DNA of 64,000 nucleotides from an uncultured Muribaculaceae bacterium (GCA_910578395.1 CAJTPZ010000003.1:20012-84011), one strand, 5' to 3'; positions 16,210 through 24,986 are shown, counted from the stretch's first letter. Notes: generated from the sequence alone by a model not told the origin. A program made the numbers and translations.

Positions 16210-17547
16210 TCAAATTACACCTTGGCCCATCATTGCGTTGGCAACTTTCATGAAACCGGCGATGTTGGCACCTTTCATGTAGTTGAGATAACCGTCAGGT
16301 TCCTGTCCATATTTTTCACACTGTTCGTGGATCGAGGCCATGATCTGGTGCAGTTTTGCGTCGACTTCCTCGTTTGTCCACTGTAGATGCTCTGCGTCCT
16401 GAGTCATTTCAAGTCCGGATGTGGCTACGCCGCCGGCATTTACAGCCTTGCCTGGAGCATAGGTCGTTCGGCTTTCGATGAAAGTGTCAATAGCCTCGGG
16501 GGTACATCCCATGTTGGAAACTTCGGCGACCATTAGGACTCCGTTCTTCACGAGTTCTTTGGCATCGTCTCCGTTGAGTTCGTTCTGAGTTGCGCAGGGG
16601 AGTGCTATGTCAACTTTCTGGTTCCATGGTTTTTGTCCGGGATAGAAAGTCGCGTTAGGGTATTTCTGTGCATAGGGAGCCACAATGTCTTCGCCGGAAG
16701 CGCGGAGGTCGAGCATGTAATCGATTTTTTCACCGGATATGCCATCGGGATCATATATGTATCCGTCGGGGCCGGAGATTGTCACAACTTTAGCGCCGAG
16801 CTCGGTTGCTTTGAGCGCTGCGCCCCATGCCACGTTACCGAAGCCTGAGATTGCGACGGTCTTGCCCTCGATGGGTATGTTTTTGCGCTTGAGCATGCAC
16901 TGGACGAAATACAGGGCGCCGAAACCTGTTGCCTCAGGACGCAGACGTGATCCGCCGAAATCAAATCCTTTGCCGGTGAAGGTGCCTGTGCATTCGCCAG
17001 CAAGCTTTTTGTACATGCCGTACATGTAGCCGACCTCGCGACCGCCTACGCCTATGTCGCCTGCAGGCACGTCGCGGTCGGGGCCGAGATTCTTCCAGAG
17101 TTCGAGGATGAATGCCTGACAGAAACGCATGATTTCACGGTCACTCTTGCCTCGTGGAGAGAAGTCACTGCCTCCTTTGCCTCCTCCCATAGGAAGGGTG
17201 GTGAGAGCATTCTTAAACGTCTGCTCGAATCCAAGGAACTTTAATATCGAGAGGTTTACCGACGCGTGGAATCGGATTCCGCCTTTATACGGGCCGATGG
17301 CATTATTGAACTGTACGCGGTAGCCTATATTGTTTTGGACTTCGCCATTGTCATCGATCCATGTAACACGGAACGTGAAAATGCGATCAGGTTCAACCAT
17401 GCGCTCGATTATCTTGTTGCGTGCAAATTCAGGATGGCAGTCATATATCTCTCCTACAGATAGTAGAACTTCTTTAACTGCCTGAAGATACTCTTTCTCA
17501 CCCGGGTGTTTGGCTTCCAGGTCACTGAGAATTTTATTAATGTCCAT
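16210..17547 (-). CDS. gdhA: NADP-type glutamate dehydrogenase
   Basis: 445 residues, the standard length of hexameric bacterial GDH. Clear motifs: YRVQFNNAIGPYKGGIRFH, LPMGGGKGGSDF with the catalytic lysine region, DVPAGDIGVGGREVGYM, and the Rossmann turn VAISGFGNVAWGAA. The C-terminus (YMKGANIAGFMKVANAMM) is typical. It interconverts 2-oxoglutarate plus ammonium and glutamate and is the main ammonium-assimilation route in Bacteroidales. A TATATTTG element (17588-17595, minus) lies 41 nt upstream of the start, and a probable terminator follows at 16158-16190, so it is monocistronic. Confidence 0.97.
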   Translation of the reverse strand: MDINKILSDLEAKHPGEKEYLQAVKEVLLSVGEIYDCHPEFARNKIIERMVEPDRIFTFRVTWIDDNGEVQNNIGYRVQFNNAIGPYKGGIRFHASVNLSILKFLGFEQTFKNALTTLPMGGGKGGSDFSPRGKSDREIMRFCQAFILELWKNLGPDRDVPAGDIGVGGREVGYMYGMYKKLAGECTGTFTGKGFDFGGSRLRPEATGFGALYFVQCMLKRKNIPIEGKTVAISGFGNVAWGAALKATELGAKVVTISGPDGYIYDPDGISGEKIDYMLDLRASGEDIVAPYAQKYPNATFYPGQKPWNQKVDIALPCATQNELNGDDAKELVKNGVLMVAEVSNMGCTPEAIDTFIESRTTYAPGKAVNAGGVATSGLEMTQDAEHLQWTNEEVDAKLHQIMASIHEQCEKYGQEPDGYLNYMKGANIAGFMKVANAMMGQGVI

Positions 17548-17587
17548 GATATAGATGTTAGTGTCCGCCCGATTGAATCGGTATATG

Positions 17588-17595
17588 CAAATATA
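17588..17595 (-). promoter_or_regulatory. -7 element of gdhA promoter
   Basis: Minus strand TATATTTG matches TAnnTTTG, 41 nt before the gdhA start codon. The -33 box is not clear (nearest TTG at about 23 nt). Confidence 0.45.
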
Positions 17596-17667
17596 GCATT
17601 AATCTTTTCACGTGTGTTCAATATGTGGATGCTTATTTTGTGTTTTATAGCATATTTTCACATAAAT

Positions 17668-18128
17668 TCACCAGTGCGCTCTAATTCTATCGCCGTCGGT
17701 CGTGTCTGTCACGATTTTCCCAAACTCCTCCGTAGGGCTGAAAAACATCGCGATCCCTTCTCCTCACCGTCGCTCTGAGTGCTCACCCAGTGGCTTTCAA
17801 ACTCCTCACGGCTGTAGGTCACGCGCCCCATGCCGGGATCCGAGACATAAAACTTCCTGCCGTTGCGGCTGATGCCTGTCAGCACCACAAAATGATTCTG
17901 GTTCTAGTGCAATATTGCAGGGAGCGTGCATTCGCGCAGCTTCTCCACACTCAGGCGTGCCGACACTGTTGCCAGTCCCAGCTGCTCGGCCCCCTCCTTT
18001 ATCCCCATCATCGTCACTCCCTCGGTTGTCGCGAAGCAGTAGTTGGAAAGCGTCTCAATAGAGTAGGGATGTCCGTAGTGACGGCATATCATGCTGCCGG
18101 TCGACCTTGCGCCTGAATATGCCGCCTG
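17668..18128 (-). pseudogene. C39 peptidase (peptide-exporter) pseudogene, N-terminal domain only
   Basis: Minus-strand translation from 18092 gives MICRHYGHPYSIETL and TTEGVTMMGIKEGAEQLGL, characteristic of the C39 bacteriocin-processing peptidase domain of ABC exporters. At 17904-17906 a TAG interrupts AILH*NQNHFVVL, where the family has Trp (HWNQNHFVVL), so a TGG-to-TAG change is likely. The frame goes on through SDPGMGRVTYSREEF to SDGEEKG, then shifts by one base to IAMFFSPTEEFGKI and stops at 17668. Upstream of 18092 the segment that should carry the catalytic DCGPTCL reads SGARSTGS, and a stop lies at 18129. The membrane and ATPase domains are absent. It lies 7 nt past the stop of the receptor gene 18138-20447, same strand. 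Confidence 0.85.
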
Positions 18129-18134
18129 TTAAAT

Positions 18135-20447
18135 TCACTTGGTTGTGATGCTCTTCAGTTCGTCATCTTCATTATAGAACTGCTTTTTATTGCGCCATCT
18201 GAAGTTCTTGGTTGAAAAGCTGTACCACACGCCCACACATATCTTTGGAGCAAGACTTGTCTGTACCGATCTGTTGTAGGCACGGTAATCGCCGTTGACT
18301 GTCCATGTCTTACTGTGCTTTTTAGGCCAAAGGAATGTCTCACCAGAGACCGACAGTCGTAGTGAATTTGTAACTGACCACCTTAAATCAAGATTGGAAA
18401 ATAAATTTCTTTGACTTTTTGAATATAACGAATATGTGTAATTGGGGGTAATCCCAAAGTATCCCCAAAGGGAAAATTTCTTATATCCTAAGTTTGCATT
18501 TAGTGTAGCTGCAAATCCGCGTCCACTGAATGGCATTCCTTTAATATAATCCTTTTGATAATATACGTCCAAGCTCACATTTCCATAATATGGTTTTCCC
18601 TGAGGAATGTTGTAGCTGAATGTCGCACCGGTCTGCAGCAGTCCGGCATGACCGAAATTCTGGTAGCTACTCACATATATATCACTGTCGAGGTATCCGT
18701 AGGGTTGTATTATGTCGGATCGATGCGAATACTGCACGTATGGATTCACTCTTATTTTACCATTATTGTAAGTATAGCCAAATTTCACCATGTCGGTGTG
18801 ACTCGGTGTCAGGAGCGGGTTGCCTATAATCATGTGCAGGCTGTCGGTCGATGTGTTGCGTGGATTGAGATCTCCGGCGCTTGGCATAGAGCGTGAGCGC
18901 CTGTAGAGCAGCGACAGGTTCTGTCGCTTTACAAATTTATAGTTCAGCGAAACCTGTGGTATCACATCGACATAACTGTGCTTTGCACCTGCGGCATCCG
19001 AGAACACCATGTCCAATCCTAATGAAACCACATAATTAAACTTGTTTCCTGACTGATTATTGTCCAGACCGGCGTACACATATTCCCTCGTTCTGCGGTA
19101 GCGGAAATTCGGCTGGCTGTCAAGGCGGTCATCGATGTTTGTTACCGAATATTCTGTGTTTGATCCTAACTGAAGCTGAGTGGATTTTGTTAGCATATCA
19201 GAATAAATGGCATCCAGCTTACCCATGTGGCGGCTGTTGTCGAGGTCTATGGTATTTACATAGCTGTAGAGCGCGCTGTTTTCTTCGCGCCGGGCTTTGT
19301 TTCCGTTCATAGAGTAGAAATAGTCTCCTGAAATCTCAAGTGTGCGGCGGCTTTTGAAAGTGTGTTTGTAATACACATTTCCAAGAACCTCATGAAAACG
19401 CATCCGGCTGTCATATTCTGATTTAAGAGCCGACGACTCTCCGGTCTCAAGATCAGTAACCGATCCTTCTGTATTGCTCTTTGAGTCGCTTGGATTAGGA
19501 GAATATTTTACACCGAATGCTATATAGTCTTTTTTAGAGATCTCCTTGTCTCCGCCGATCTGAACGAACGGATTGCGCCATGAGCCTTTGCTTTTTCCTG
19601 ATTCCTCACGGTGCAGGGCACCTTGAAAAATATTGGAGTAACTTTTGCCTCGGTTCTTTCCGATCTGCATGTAGCCACCGTTGACGTAAATCGACGATGT
19701 AGCGGTACCCAGTTCAAATGATGCGTTTGAGTAGATGAAGTTGGCATTAGGAGTTGTCTTGGCTCCTAAATTGCCATAAAAATATGGCTTGATACCCTCC
19801 TTTTTCAACTTGATATTCAGCACCGATGTCACGGATGCATCACCAAGGTAACGCGCCGATGGGTTATCGATGACCTCCACCGATTCAATTAATTCAGGAA
19901 GAATTACATCAAGAGTTTTTTTTACTCCATTCACGAGAATCAGAGGAGAGCTACCGTTGTCAAGTGTTATACTGCGGTTTATGGTGTTTACGCGTAGACG
20001 TGGTATCTCCTGCAGGGCGCGGTATGCATCCGATTCATTTCGAGCTCTGTCGGTGAGATAGTACACCGACATTCCTGCAAGCTCCTTTGTCATTTTTCGG
20101 GCATCGCCCGACACCGTCACCTCGGCAAGAACTTTTGCATCCTCTTCCAAAACAAACTGAGGCAGTTTCGTTTTTTCCGTGAGTGTGAATTTCATCGCAG
20201 CCGGTTTATATCCGAGCATCGACACCCGGCATTCATAGTTGCCTGGTTTAAGTCCTTTCAACAGAAATTTTCCTTTGCTGTCAGTGGCTACGCCTCCGGC
20301 AACAGTATCAGCTTGAATAAAAAACACAGTGCATCCGGCAATAGCCTCTTCCGATTTGCTCACTACACTGCCGCTAACAACAGTCTGTGCCACAACCGCC
20401 ATGCAGCCTATGATAAATGCCGATATCATGCAATGTAACCGTCTCAT
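18135..20447 (-). CDS. TonB-dependent-type outer-membrane beta-barrel protein
   Basis: 770 residues with a signal peptide (MRRLHCMISAFIIGCMAVVA). A carboxypeptidase-regulatory-like domain follows (about 22-110; GSVVSKSEEAIAGCTVFF, GLKPGNYECRVSMLGYKP), then a plug-like domain (VTVSGDARKMTKELAG, LEEIP-type ALQEIPRLRVN, SPLILVNGVKKTLD, IESVEVIDNPSARYLG) and a long barrel of the OMP_b-brl_3 kind. The frame is intact. Receptors of this type are often linked to C39 peptide exporters in Bacteroidales, and a C39 remnant lies just downstream and a broken membrane ORF upstream. It may be the surviving member of a lost operon; the ligand is unknown. Confidence 0.8.
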   Translation of the reverse strand: MRRLHCMISAFIIGCMAVVAQTVVSGSVVSKSEEAIAGCTVFFIQADTVAGGVATDSKGKFLLKGLKPGNYECRVSMLGYKPAAMKFTLTEKTKLPQFVLEEDAKVLAEVTVSGDARKMTKELAGMSVYYLTDRARNESDAYRALQEIPRLRVNTINRSITLDNGSSPLILVNGVKKTLDVILPELIESVEVIDNPSARYLGDASVTSVLNIKLKKEGIKPYFYGNLGAKTTPNANFIYSNASFELGTATSSIYVNGGYMQIGKNRGKSYSNIFQGALHREESGKSKGSWRNPFVQIGGDKEISKKDYIAFGVKYSPNPSDSKSNTEGSVTDLETGESSALKSEYDSRMRFHEVLGNVYYKHTFKSRRTLEISGDYFYSMNGNKARREENSALYSYVNTIDLDNSRHMGKLDAIYSDMLTKSTQLQLGSNTEYSVTNIDDRLDSQPNFRYRRTREYVYAGLDNNQSGNKFNYVVSLGLDMVFSDAAGAKHSYVDVIPQVSLNYKFVKRQNLSLLYRRSRSMPSAGDLNPRNTSTDSLHMIIGNPLLTPSHTDMVKFGYTYNNGKIRVNPYVQYSHRSDIIQPYGYLDSDIYVSSYQNFGHAGLLQTGATFSYNIPQGKPYYGNVSLDVYYQKDYIKGMPFSGRGFAATLNANLGYKKFSLWGYFGITPNYTYSLYSKSQRNLFSNLDLRWSVTNSLRLSVSGETFLWPKKHSKTWTVNGDYRAYNRSVQTSLAPKICVGVWYSFSTKNFRWRNKKQFYNEDDELKSITTK

Positions 20448-20513
20448 ACGCTAAAGTTTAAGAAAGAAATAGGGAAGCACGGTTCGTGCGTCCTGTTAGT
20501 GATTGGTTAAATA

Positions 20514-20538
20514 GAGGACGCTATGAGCCGTGCGTCCT
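20514..20538 (-). terminator. Hairpin after the interrupted ORF at 20546-21037
   Basis: AGGACGC pairs with GCGTCCT (7 bp, 11-nt loop). On the minus strand it follows the second stop (20546) by 8 nt and is followed by CTCTATTTAA, a weak U-tract. Its place fits the end of the longer, interrupted frame rather than the shorter one. Confidence 0.35.
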
Positions 20539-20545
20539 TACTATA

Positions 20546-21037
20546 TTATATTCGTTCCTGGTAATTCGCCGGATTGATATAAGCATTGTTGAACTGATAT
20601 TTTATGTAATCGGCAATGTTCATCTCCATAATGCGTTTTTGGCAATAGTGCTCGAGGTTGCCGTCGAGACTTTCCATTTGTTTCTGTCAGCATGGACCCC
20701 AACAGAGCGGGAGGAATTTATAGTTTCGACACATGGGGGTATCGTAGGTCACGATATCGAGTAGCTGTTTTAGTTTCTCCTCTTTCCACTTAATTGTGCC
20801 GTCAGGCATCAGTTGTCCGTCACGGTGCTCTTCGGTGAAGTCGCGTCCCGAGCATTTATATACCGCTCCGTCACATGAAACTATAACCACAATTACAATC
20901 GCAGCCTGCACCAGACTCAAGTACAGAAGCAAAACCGCCCAACACCATCTCCAACTCACCATCAAGAACGTCAATGGAGTTCGAGAGGTAAAATTTGATT
21001 CTTTTTCATAGAACACAAATTTTAGGTTATTGATCAT
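20546..21037 (-). pseudogene. Membrane-anchored ORF with an in-frame TGA
   Basis: Unrecognised. From the ATG at 21037 a 116-residue frame runs to a TGA at 20687-20689; without that stop it would go on for 46 more codons (QKQMESLDGNLEHY to INPANYQERI) to a TAA at 20546. One membrane helix (WAVLLLYLSLVQAAIVIVVI) is followed by a soluble part rich in Lys/Asp with Cys residues near the TGA (MCRNYKFLPLCWGPC). A TGG-to-TGA nonsense change is the simplest reading. A promoter (21178-21207, minus) and a hairpin (20514-20538) bracket the longer frame. Next gene downstream is the beta-barrel receptor, then the C39 pseudogene, so all three may be one decaying operon. It could also be a genuine 116-residue protein. 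Confidence 0.45.
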
Positions 21038-21342
21038 ATCAAGTCTGCTACATGACTCTCAAATCAACTGCATAGACCTTATCTTCGTAAAATTAACATA
21101 ATATCTATATTCTATAAAAAAAATATTAAAAATAATAAATGCGCGTTTCCAAGCCTTTTCAATTATCTCCTTTCCTGCAAAGATACACCCATTATTCCTG
21201 TCTCAATTGTGTTAATTGGCTACATCATAGTATTTGCTACATCGCACAGCTACTACATTTCTGCTGTTGTATATAGTGTATCTGTAGTATTATCAGTGAC
21301 TTGTAGGTGTTGCGATAGTACGCCCACAGATGTGTATGCCGG
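21038..21342. other. AT-rich intergenic stretch with one minus-strand promoter
   Basis: About 300 nt with no credible gene. It holds the minus-strand promoter at 21178-21207 and an AT-rich leader of about 130 nt (21041-21171) that starts with a purine-rich segment (GAAAGGAGATAATTG on the minus strand). No tRNA or known RNA family was recognised. Confidence 0.5.
21178..21207 (-). promoter_or_regulatory. Promoter upstream of the interrupted ORF
   Basis: On the minus strand ATTG, 18 nt, TATCTTTG (21178-21185). The -7 box is a full match and the spacing is one short of the usual 19. Transcription would start near 21171. Confidence 0.55.
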
Positions 21343-22089
21343 TCAGTTGCCGAGGATGAAATCGGCCGACGGAGCCGCGTTAAGGTCCACGTCGCCCTTG
21401 ATGCCGGGCATCGAACCGACATTACTGTATTGCCATATTACCCAGTCGATAGAGTCGGGTAGGGGAGGATCGGTGAATGACGAGATCCATAGCCCGGGCT
21501 TGGGGCTTACATCAAGGCGGTCGATAAATCGGCTCACTCCGTAACGGTGCGTGTAGATGAGCGGATCGTGTCCTGCTTCGCGCAGAGTGGCTATCATCTC
21601 CGACAGGCGGGCGACGACCTTGTCGTCGGGTTGCGACGCCTGTGTGTGGGTCTCGACATCTATCACCGGCGGCAGATCAAGTGAGTGGTGGCGTGTCTGC
21701 CACAGGAAATTTTCAGCCTGAAGACGTCCGTCGATAGTAAAGTTGAAAAAGTGGTAGGCTCCTACTGGTATTCCGGCATCTTTAGCCTGTCCGTAGTAGG
21801 TGTTGTACATCGGATCACGCCATGTGGCTCCTTCTGATGCTTTTAAGTATATGAAATCTATTTGGTCAGCGATCAGGTCAAAATATACTTGCCCGTTGTG
21901 ATGCGACAGATCTATACCTCTGACGGGGTACTCGGTCTCCGAAGGTTCGGGATACATGCGTACCGGCCAGCTTCCGTGGCGTAAATGCGGTGCATAAACG
22001 GCAAAAATACACGAAATAGCAGCGACCACAATGCATAAAGAACCAATAGATGTTATAATCCTGTGATTCTTATGAGTTGTGGTCGACAT
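21343..22089 (-). CDS. GH25 lysozyme (muramidase) with N-terminal membrane anchor
   Basis: 248 residues. Residues ~12-32 (ITSIGSLCIVVAAISCIFAV) form a signal anchor. The GH25 barrel shows RGIDLSHHNG near its start, IYLKASEGATWRDP, GAYHFFNF and PPVIDVET, which carry the catalytic Asp/Glu pair, and ends with VIWQYSNVG and GDVDLNAA. The family cleaves the beta-1,4 bond between MurNAc and GlcNAc. It is the last gene of a minus-strand run pdxJ-exbB-exbD-tonB-GH25, 24 nt after the tonB-like gene, so envelope remodelling is its likely role. Confidence 0.9.
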   Translation of the reverse strand: MSTTTHKNHRIITSIGSLCIVVAAISCIFAVYAPHLRHGSWPVRMYPEPSETEYPVRGIDLSHHNGQVYFDLIADQIDFIYLKASEGATWRDPMYNTYYGQAKDAGIPVGAYHFFNFTIDGRLQAENFLWQTRHHSLDLPPVIDVETHTQASQPDDKVVARLSEMIATLREAGHDPLIYTHRYGVSRFIDRLDVSPKPGLWISSFTDPPLPDSIDWVIWQYSNVGSMPGIKGDVDLNAAPSADFILGN

Positions 22090-22113
22090 CGCATGTTTGT
22101 TGTGTAGAATAAT

Positions 22114-22941
22114 TTACCTGAACTTCCAGGTAATGGTTCCAGTCTGGTCGGCATCATTGCCGTCTCTTACTGAAAAACGAGAGGCTTTGGATGCATCAAT
22201 ACATCTCTGGCGCATGGATGCATCGGCTGAGACTGGACCGCTGCCTCCGGCATAGGTAGCTGAAATCACGCGTCCGGCAGCATTGACTTTGACCTTGATA
22301 TGGATTTCGCCTGATTTTGTACTGGAGTTGGCGCCCCATGACGAAACTGTGCGTCCTGCCAGATCGTGTCCTGCTGCTCCTGAAGTTGCTCCACCTGAAT
22401 CACCTCCGACGGGTGAACCTGATGTCGGTGCCGCTTTTCCGGCTGCCTGACCGAAATTCATCTGTTTTTTGATGCGTTGGCGAGCTTCTTTTTCCCGTTT
22501 GGCTTTTTCTGCCGCGGCTATTTCTTCAGCTGTTGGTCCGGCTTTCTCGGGACGTGGCTGTTCCTTGACTTTCAATGGGCTTTCCTGTTGGGCTGCCACT
22601 ACAGGCATAGGCTCTCCAACGGTTCCTTCGTTGGTAAGGTCAACAGCTTCTGTGGCATCGGTGGCCTTGGGCATTTCCGATGGCATAGGTTCGTCGGCTG
22701 TAGGACGAGTGACAGGTGCCGAATTGGCCACATTTCCAAGCTGGACGAATTCTCCGCCGAAAAGGATCTCCTCCTTTTCTTTCAGTTCCATGGGATCCAC
22801 GTCGGCTGGAGGCCATGAAAGAAATATAAACAGGCACAGAAGTAACGCACCGGCATGAATGACGACGGTGAGGACAAGTGATATGATCTTGTCGGAAGGG
22901 CGGCTGTCGCCTGCTTCAGGGATTTTGAAGCTCGAGGACAT
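22114..22941 (-). CDS. TonB-like energy transducer
   Basis: 275 residues from the ATG at 22941 (MSSSFKIPEAG); an ATG at 22983 would add 14 Pro-rich residues and increase the overlap with exbD from 26 to 68 nt. One N-terminal membrane helix (IISLVLTVVIHAGALLLCLF) with the TonB-type His is followed by a Pro/Glu/Ala spacer (res ~60-190, with EIAAAEKAKREKEARQRI) and a short C-terminal TonB-like domain (GEIHIKVKVNAAGRVISATY) ending in TGTITWKFR. Together with ExbB and ExbD it would couple the proton gradient to outer-membrane receptors. A TolA-like role is a possible alternative. Confidence 0.8.
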   Translation of the reverse strand: MSSSFKIPEAGDSRPSDKIISLVLTVVIHAGALLLCLFIFLSWPPADVDPMELKEKEEILFGGEFVQLGNVANSAPVTRPTADEPMPSEMPKATDATEAVDLTNEGTVGEPMPVVAAQQESPLKVKEQPRPEKAGPTAEEIAAAEKAKREKEARQRIKKQMNFGQAAGKAAPTSGSPVGGDSGGATSGAAGHDLAGRTVSSWGANSSTKSGEIHIKVKVNAAGRVISATYAGGSGPVSADASMRQRCIDASKASRFSVRDGNDADQTGTITWKFR

Positions 22942-23371
22942 CGGCAGAGGTTTTGGCGGTTGTTGAAACGGGCTTTGTGGCAAGCACCATTTTCAGACCG
23001 GTAGCGGCTCCGATATTCAGTGCTTCCACAATTTTACCGTAAGGAGTTTCCTCGTCAGCGTAAAGAGCTACATAGTTTTCAGCATCCTCTTGTGCTACAA
23101 GACTCAGGAACTGAGTGAGCTCTTCCGGTGTCATAGGGCGTGGTTCGGCCGACTCGCCATAGGCCGCGTGGTAGATTTGCTCGCGGTCAATGTATACTCT
23201 TGTACCCGGCTTTATCGCAGTCGATTGGGAGCTTTGCGGGAGGTTTACTTCAAGACCGTTGGGAAATACAAACGAACTCGTGGCCATGAAGAAAATAAGT
23301 AGAAGAAATATTACGTCAGTCATAGAGGCCATTGAAAATGTGGCCGTGACGCGGTGGTGCCTTTTAAGCAT
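22916..23371 (-). CDS. exbD: ExbD/TolR-family biopolymer transport protein
   Basis: 151 residues. The single N-terminal helix contains the functional Asp in MTDVIFLLLIFFMATSSFV. The periplasmic part follows (FPNGLEVNLPQSSQS, then YADEETPYGKIVEALN), with the fold seen in ExbD/TolR. It lies 21 nt downstream of exbB and overlaps the start of the tonB-like gene. Part of the inner-membrane motor that energises TonB-dependent receptors such as those at 7960, 18135 and 58352. Confidence 0.93.
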   Translation of the reverse strand: MLKRHHRVTATFSMASMTDVIFLLLIFFMATSSFVFPNGLEVNLPQSSQSTAIKPGTRVYIDREQIYHAAYGESAEPRPMTPEELTQFLSLVAQEDAENYVALYADEETPYGKIVEALNIGAATGLKMVLATKPVSTTAKTSADVLELQNP

Positions 23372-23392
23372 TTTGTGGTGGAGGAGAAAGGA

Positions 23393-24127
23393 TTAGACTG
23401 CGGGTTCGTTGAGAATATCCATAAACTCAGTGGTGCGCTCCTCGAGTTTGTTGGTAACACTGTCGATGCGGGCAGTGAGATAGTTGTAGGCAAACATAGC
23501 TATGATGCCGACAACAAGTCCTGCGACAGTGGTTACCAGAGCGGTGTAGATGCCGGCTGAGAAAGTTGAGATATCGGCCGACGAGCCTTGACTTGCAATG
23601 TCAAAGAATGCTTTTACCATACCCATGACAGTGCCGAGGAATCCAAGCATCGGTGCTCCGGCAGCAGTCGTGGCCAGCCATGTGAGTCCTTGTCCGAGAG
23701 CTGCTACTTCCTGGTTGCCGGTATTTTCTATTGCGGCCTGAACGTCATGGATAGGACGTCCGATGCGCGAAATGCCTTTGCCTACGAGACGGGCATAGGG
23801 TGTTGATGTCTTTTTGCAAAGGTTGAGGGCGCTTTCAATTTCGCCTTCATGTATATAATCCTTGATGCGCTGCATGAATGACGAGTCTTCGCGTGAAGCT
23901 CTGGTTATGACAATAAGGCGCTCTATGAAAATATAGATGCATATTACCGAAAGGATTGCGAGCGGTATCATGAGCACACCTCCTTTAAGGCAGAGATCCC
24001 AGAGTGACAGTTCTACCATTTCCACTTCCGGGGTCTGTGAAAGCATTGTTTGGCCGATAATAGTTGTGGCCGAGTCGGAGGAGAGGGTTGCGAAATCCGC
24101 TGTAGCGGTAAGAGATTCCTGAAGCAT
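23393..24127 (-). CDS. exbB: ExbB/TolQ/MotA-family proton channel
   Basis: 244 residues. Three helices are visible: GGVLMIPLAILSVICIYIFI early, then two C-terminal helices around APMLGFLGTVMGMVKAF and YTALVTTVAGLVVGIIAMF, with the conserved GTVxGM and threonine of the ion path. The long cytoplasmic segment holds AAIENTGNQEVAALGQGL. The first ~30 residues are Thr/Ser-rich, with the strongest family match beginning near LSLWDLCLKGG, so a later start is possible. Forms the ExbB pentamer with ExbD. It follows pdxJ by 36 nt and precedes exbD by 21 nt. Confidence 0.93.
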   Translation of the reverse strand: MLQESLTATADFATLSSDSATTIIGQTMLSQTPEVEMVELSLWDLCLKGGVLMIPLAILSVICIYIFIERLIVITRASREDSSFMQRIKDYIHEGEIESALNLCKKTSTPYARLVGKGISRIGRPIHDVQAAIENTGNQEVAALGQGLTWLATTAAGAPMLGFLGTVMGMVKAFFDIASQGSSADISTFSAGIYTALVTTVAGLVVGIIAMFAYNYLTARIDSVTNKLEERTTEFMDILNEPAV

Positions 24128-24163
24128 TGGGTGATTATGTGATTAATGGAGAGGGTTGACAAG

Positions 24164-24877
24164 TTATTTTAAGCAATCGAGGTAAGCTTTTATTGTTGGT
24201 TGAAGCCCGAGGTAAATAGCGTCGCAAATGAGTGCATGGCCTATCGATACCTCATCGAGCCAAGGGATGTTGTCGTGAAAGTATTTGAGGTTTCTCAGAC
24301 TTAGGTCGTGGCCGGCATTCAGGCCGAGACCGACGTCACGGGCCGCTCTTGCCGCTTCTATGTATGGCGCTATCGCTGAAACAGGATCTTGCGGATATTT
24401 GTCGGCGTAGCTCTTTGTGTAAAGCTCCACGCGGTCAGCACCGACAGACGCGGCCGCGCGTATTTGAGAGACATCCGGATCGACAAAAATTGAAACTCTT
24501 ATGCCGGCATCCTTGAACTGTTTAACTATATCGGTAAGAAATTCGCGGTTTGCTTCTACATTCCATCCTGAATTTGAGGTGATTGTGTCGGGAGCATCGG
24601 GAACAAGAGTGACCTGTGCGGGCTTTACGCTTCTGACGAGCGAGATAAAGTCAGGAGCTGGATATCCCTCAATGTTGAATTCGGTAGAAATGGCCGGTGC
24701 AAGCTCTCGCACATCGGCACGCCTGATATGGCGTTCGTCGGGACGAGGGTGCACGGTTATTCCTTCCGCTCCGAAAGACTCTATGTCAAGAGCCGTAGCA
24801 AGCACATTTGGATTGTCTTCGCCACGGGCGTTTCGTAGAGTTGCTATTTTGTTGATATTGACACTAAGTCGGGTCAT
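24164..24877 (-). CDS. pdxJ: Pyridoxine 5'-phosphate synthase
   Basis: 237 residues, the family's usual length. Typical segments: MTRLSVNINKIATLRNARG at the start with the His-replaced loop, HPRPDERHIRRADV, VTLVPDAPDTITSNSGW and ELYTKSYADKYP, ending in GLNAGHDLSLRNL and SIGHALICDAIYLGL. It condenses 1-deoxyxylulose 5-phosphate with 3-amino-2-oxopropyl phosphate to form the B6 ring. It is first in the run that goes on with exbB, exbD and tonB, an order common in Bacteroidales. A divergent gene begins 174 nt upstream. Confidence 0.96.
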   Translation of the reverse strand: MTRLSVNINKIATLRNARGEDNPNVLATALDIESFGAEGITVHPRPDERHIRRADVRELAPAISTEFNIEGYPAPDFISLVRSVKPAQVTLVPDAPDTITSNSGWNVEANREFLTDIVKQFKDAGIRVSIFVDPDVSQIRAAASVGADRVELYTKSYADKYPQDPVSAIAPYIEAARAARDVGLGLNAGHDLSLRNLKYFHDNIPWLDEVSIGHALICDAIYLGLQPTIKAYLDCLK

Positions 24878-24978
24878 CGTTAACGTTCGTTCCTCTTTTA
24901 TTGTTGAACCTTATGCAAATTAATGTGAAACATTAGGCAACGATCAGGCAATAACATGATGATGTTAAAAAAAATGCT

Positions 24979-24986
24979 TATCTTTG
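24979..24986 (+). promoter_or_regulatory. -7 element before the ACT-like gene
   Basis: TATCTTTG matches TAnnTTTG and lies 65 nt before the TTG at 25052. No convincing -33 box. Confidence 0.4.

Noticed and set aside
20470..20540. Possible direct repeat around GTGCGTCCT (two copies near 20487 and 20531)
   Set aside because: Only a short 9-nt repeat and better explained as part of a hairpin; no element borders.
20687..20689. Selenocysteine codon
   Set aside because: No hairpin typical of a bacterial SECIS directly after the TGA and no supporting genes in the window; nonsense mutation is simpler.
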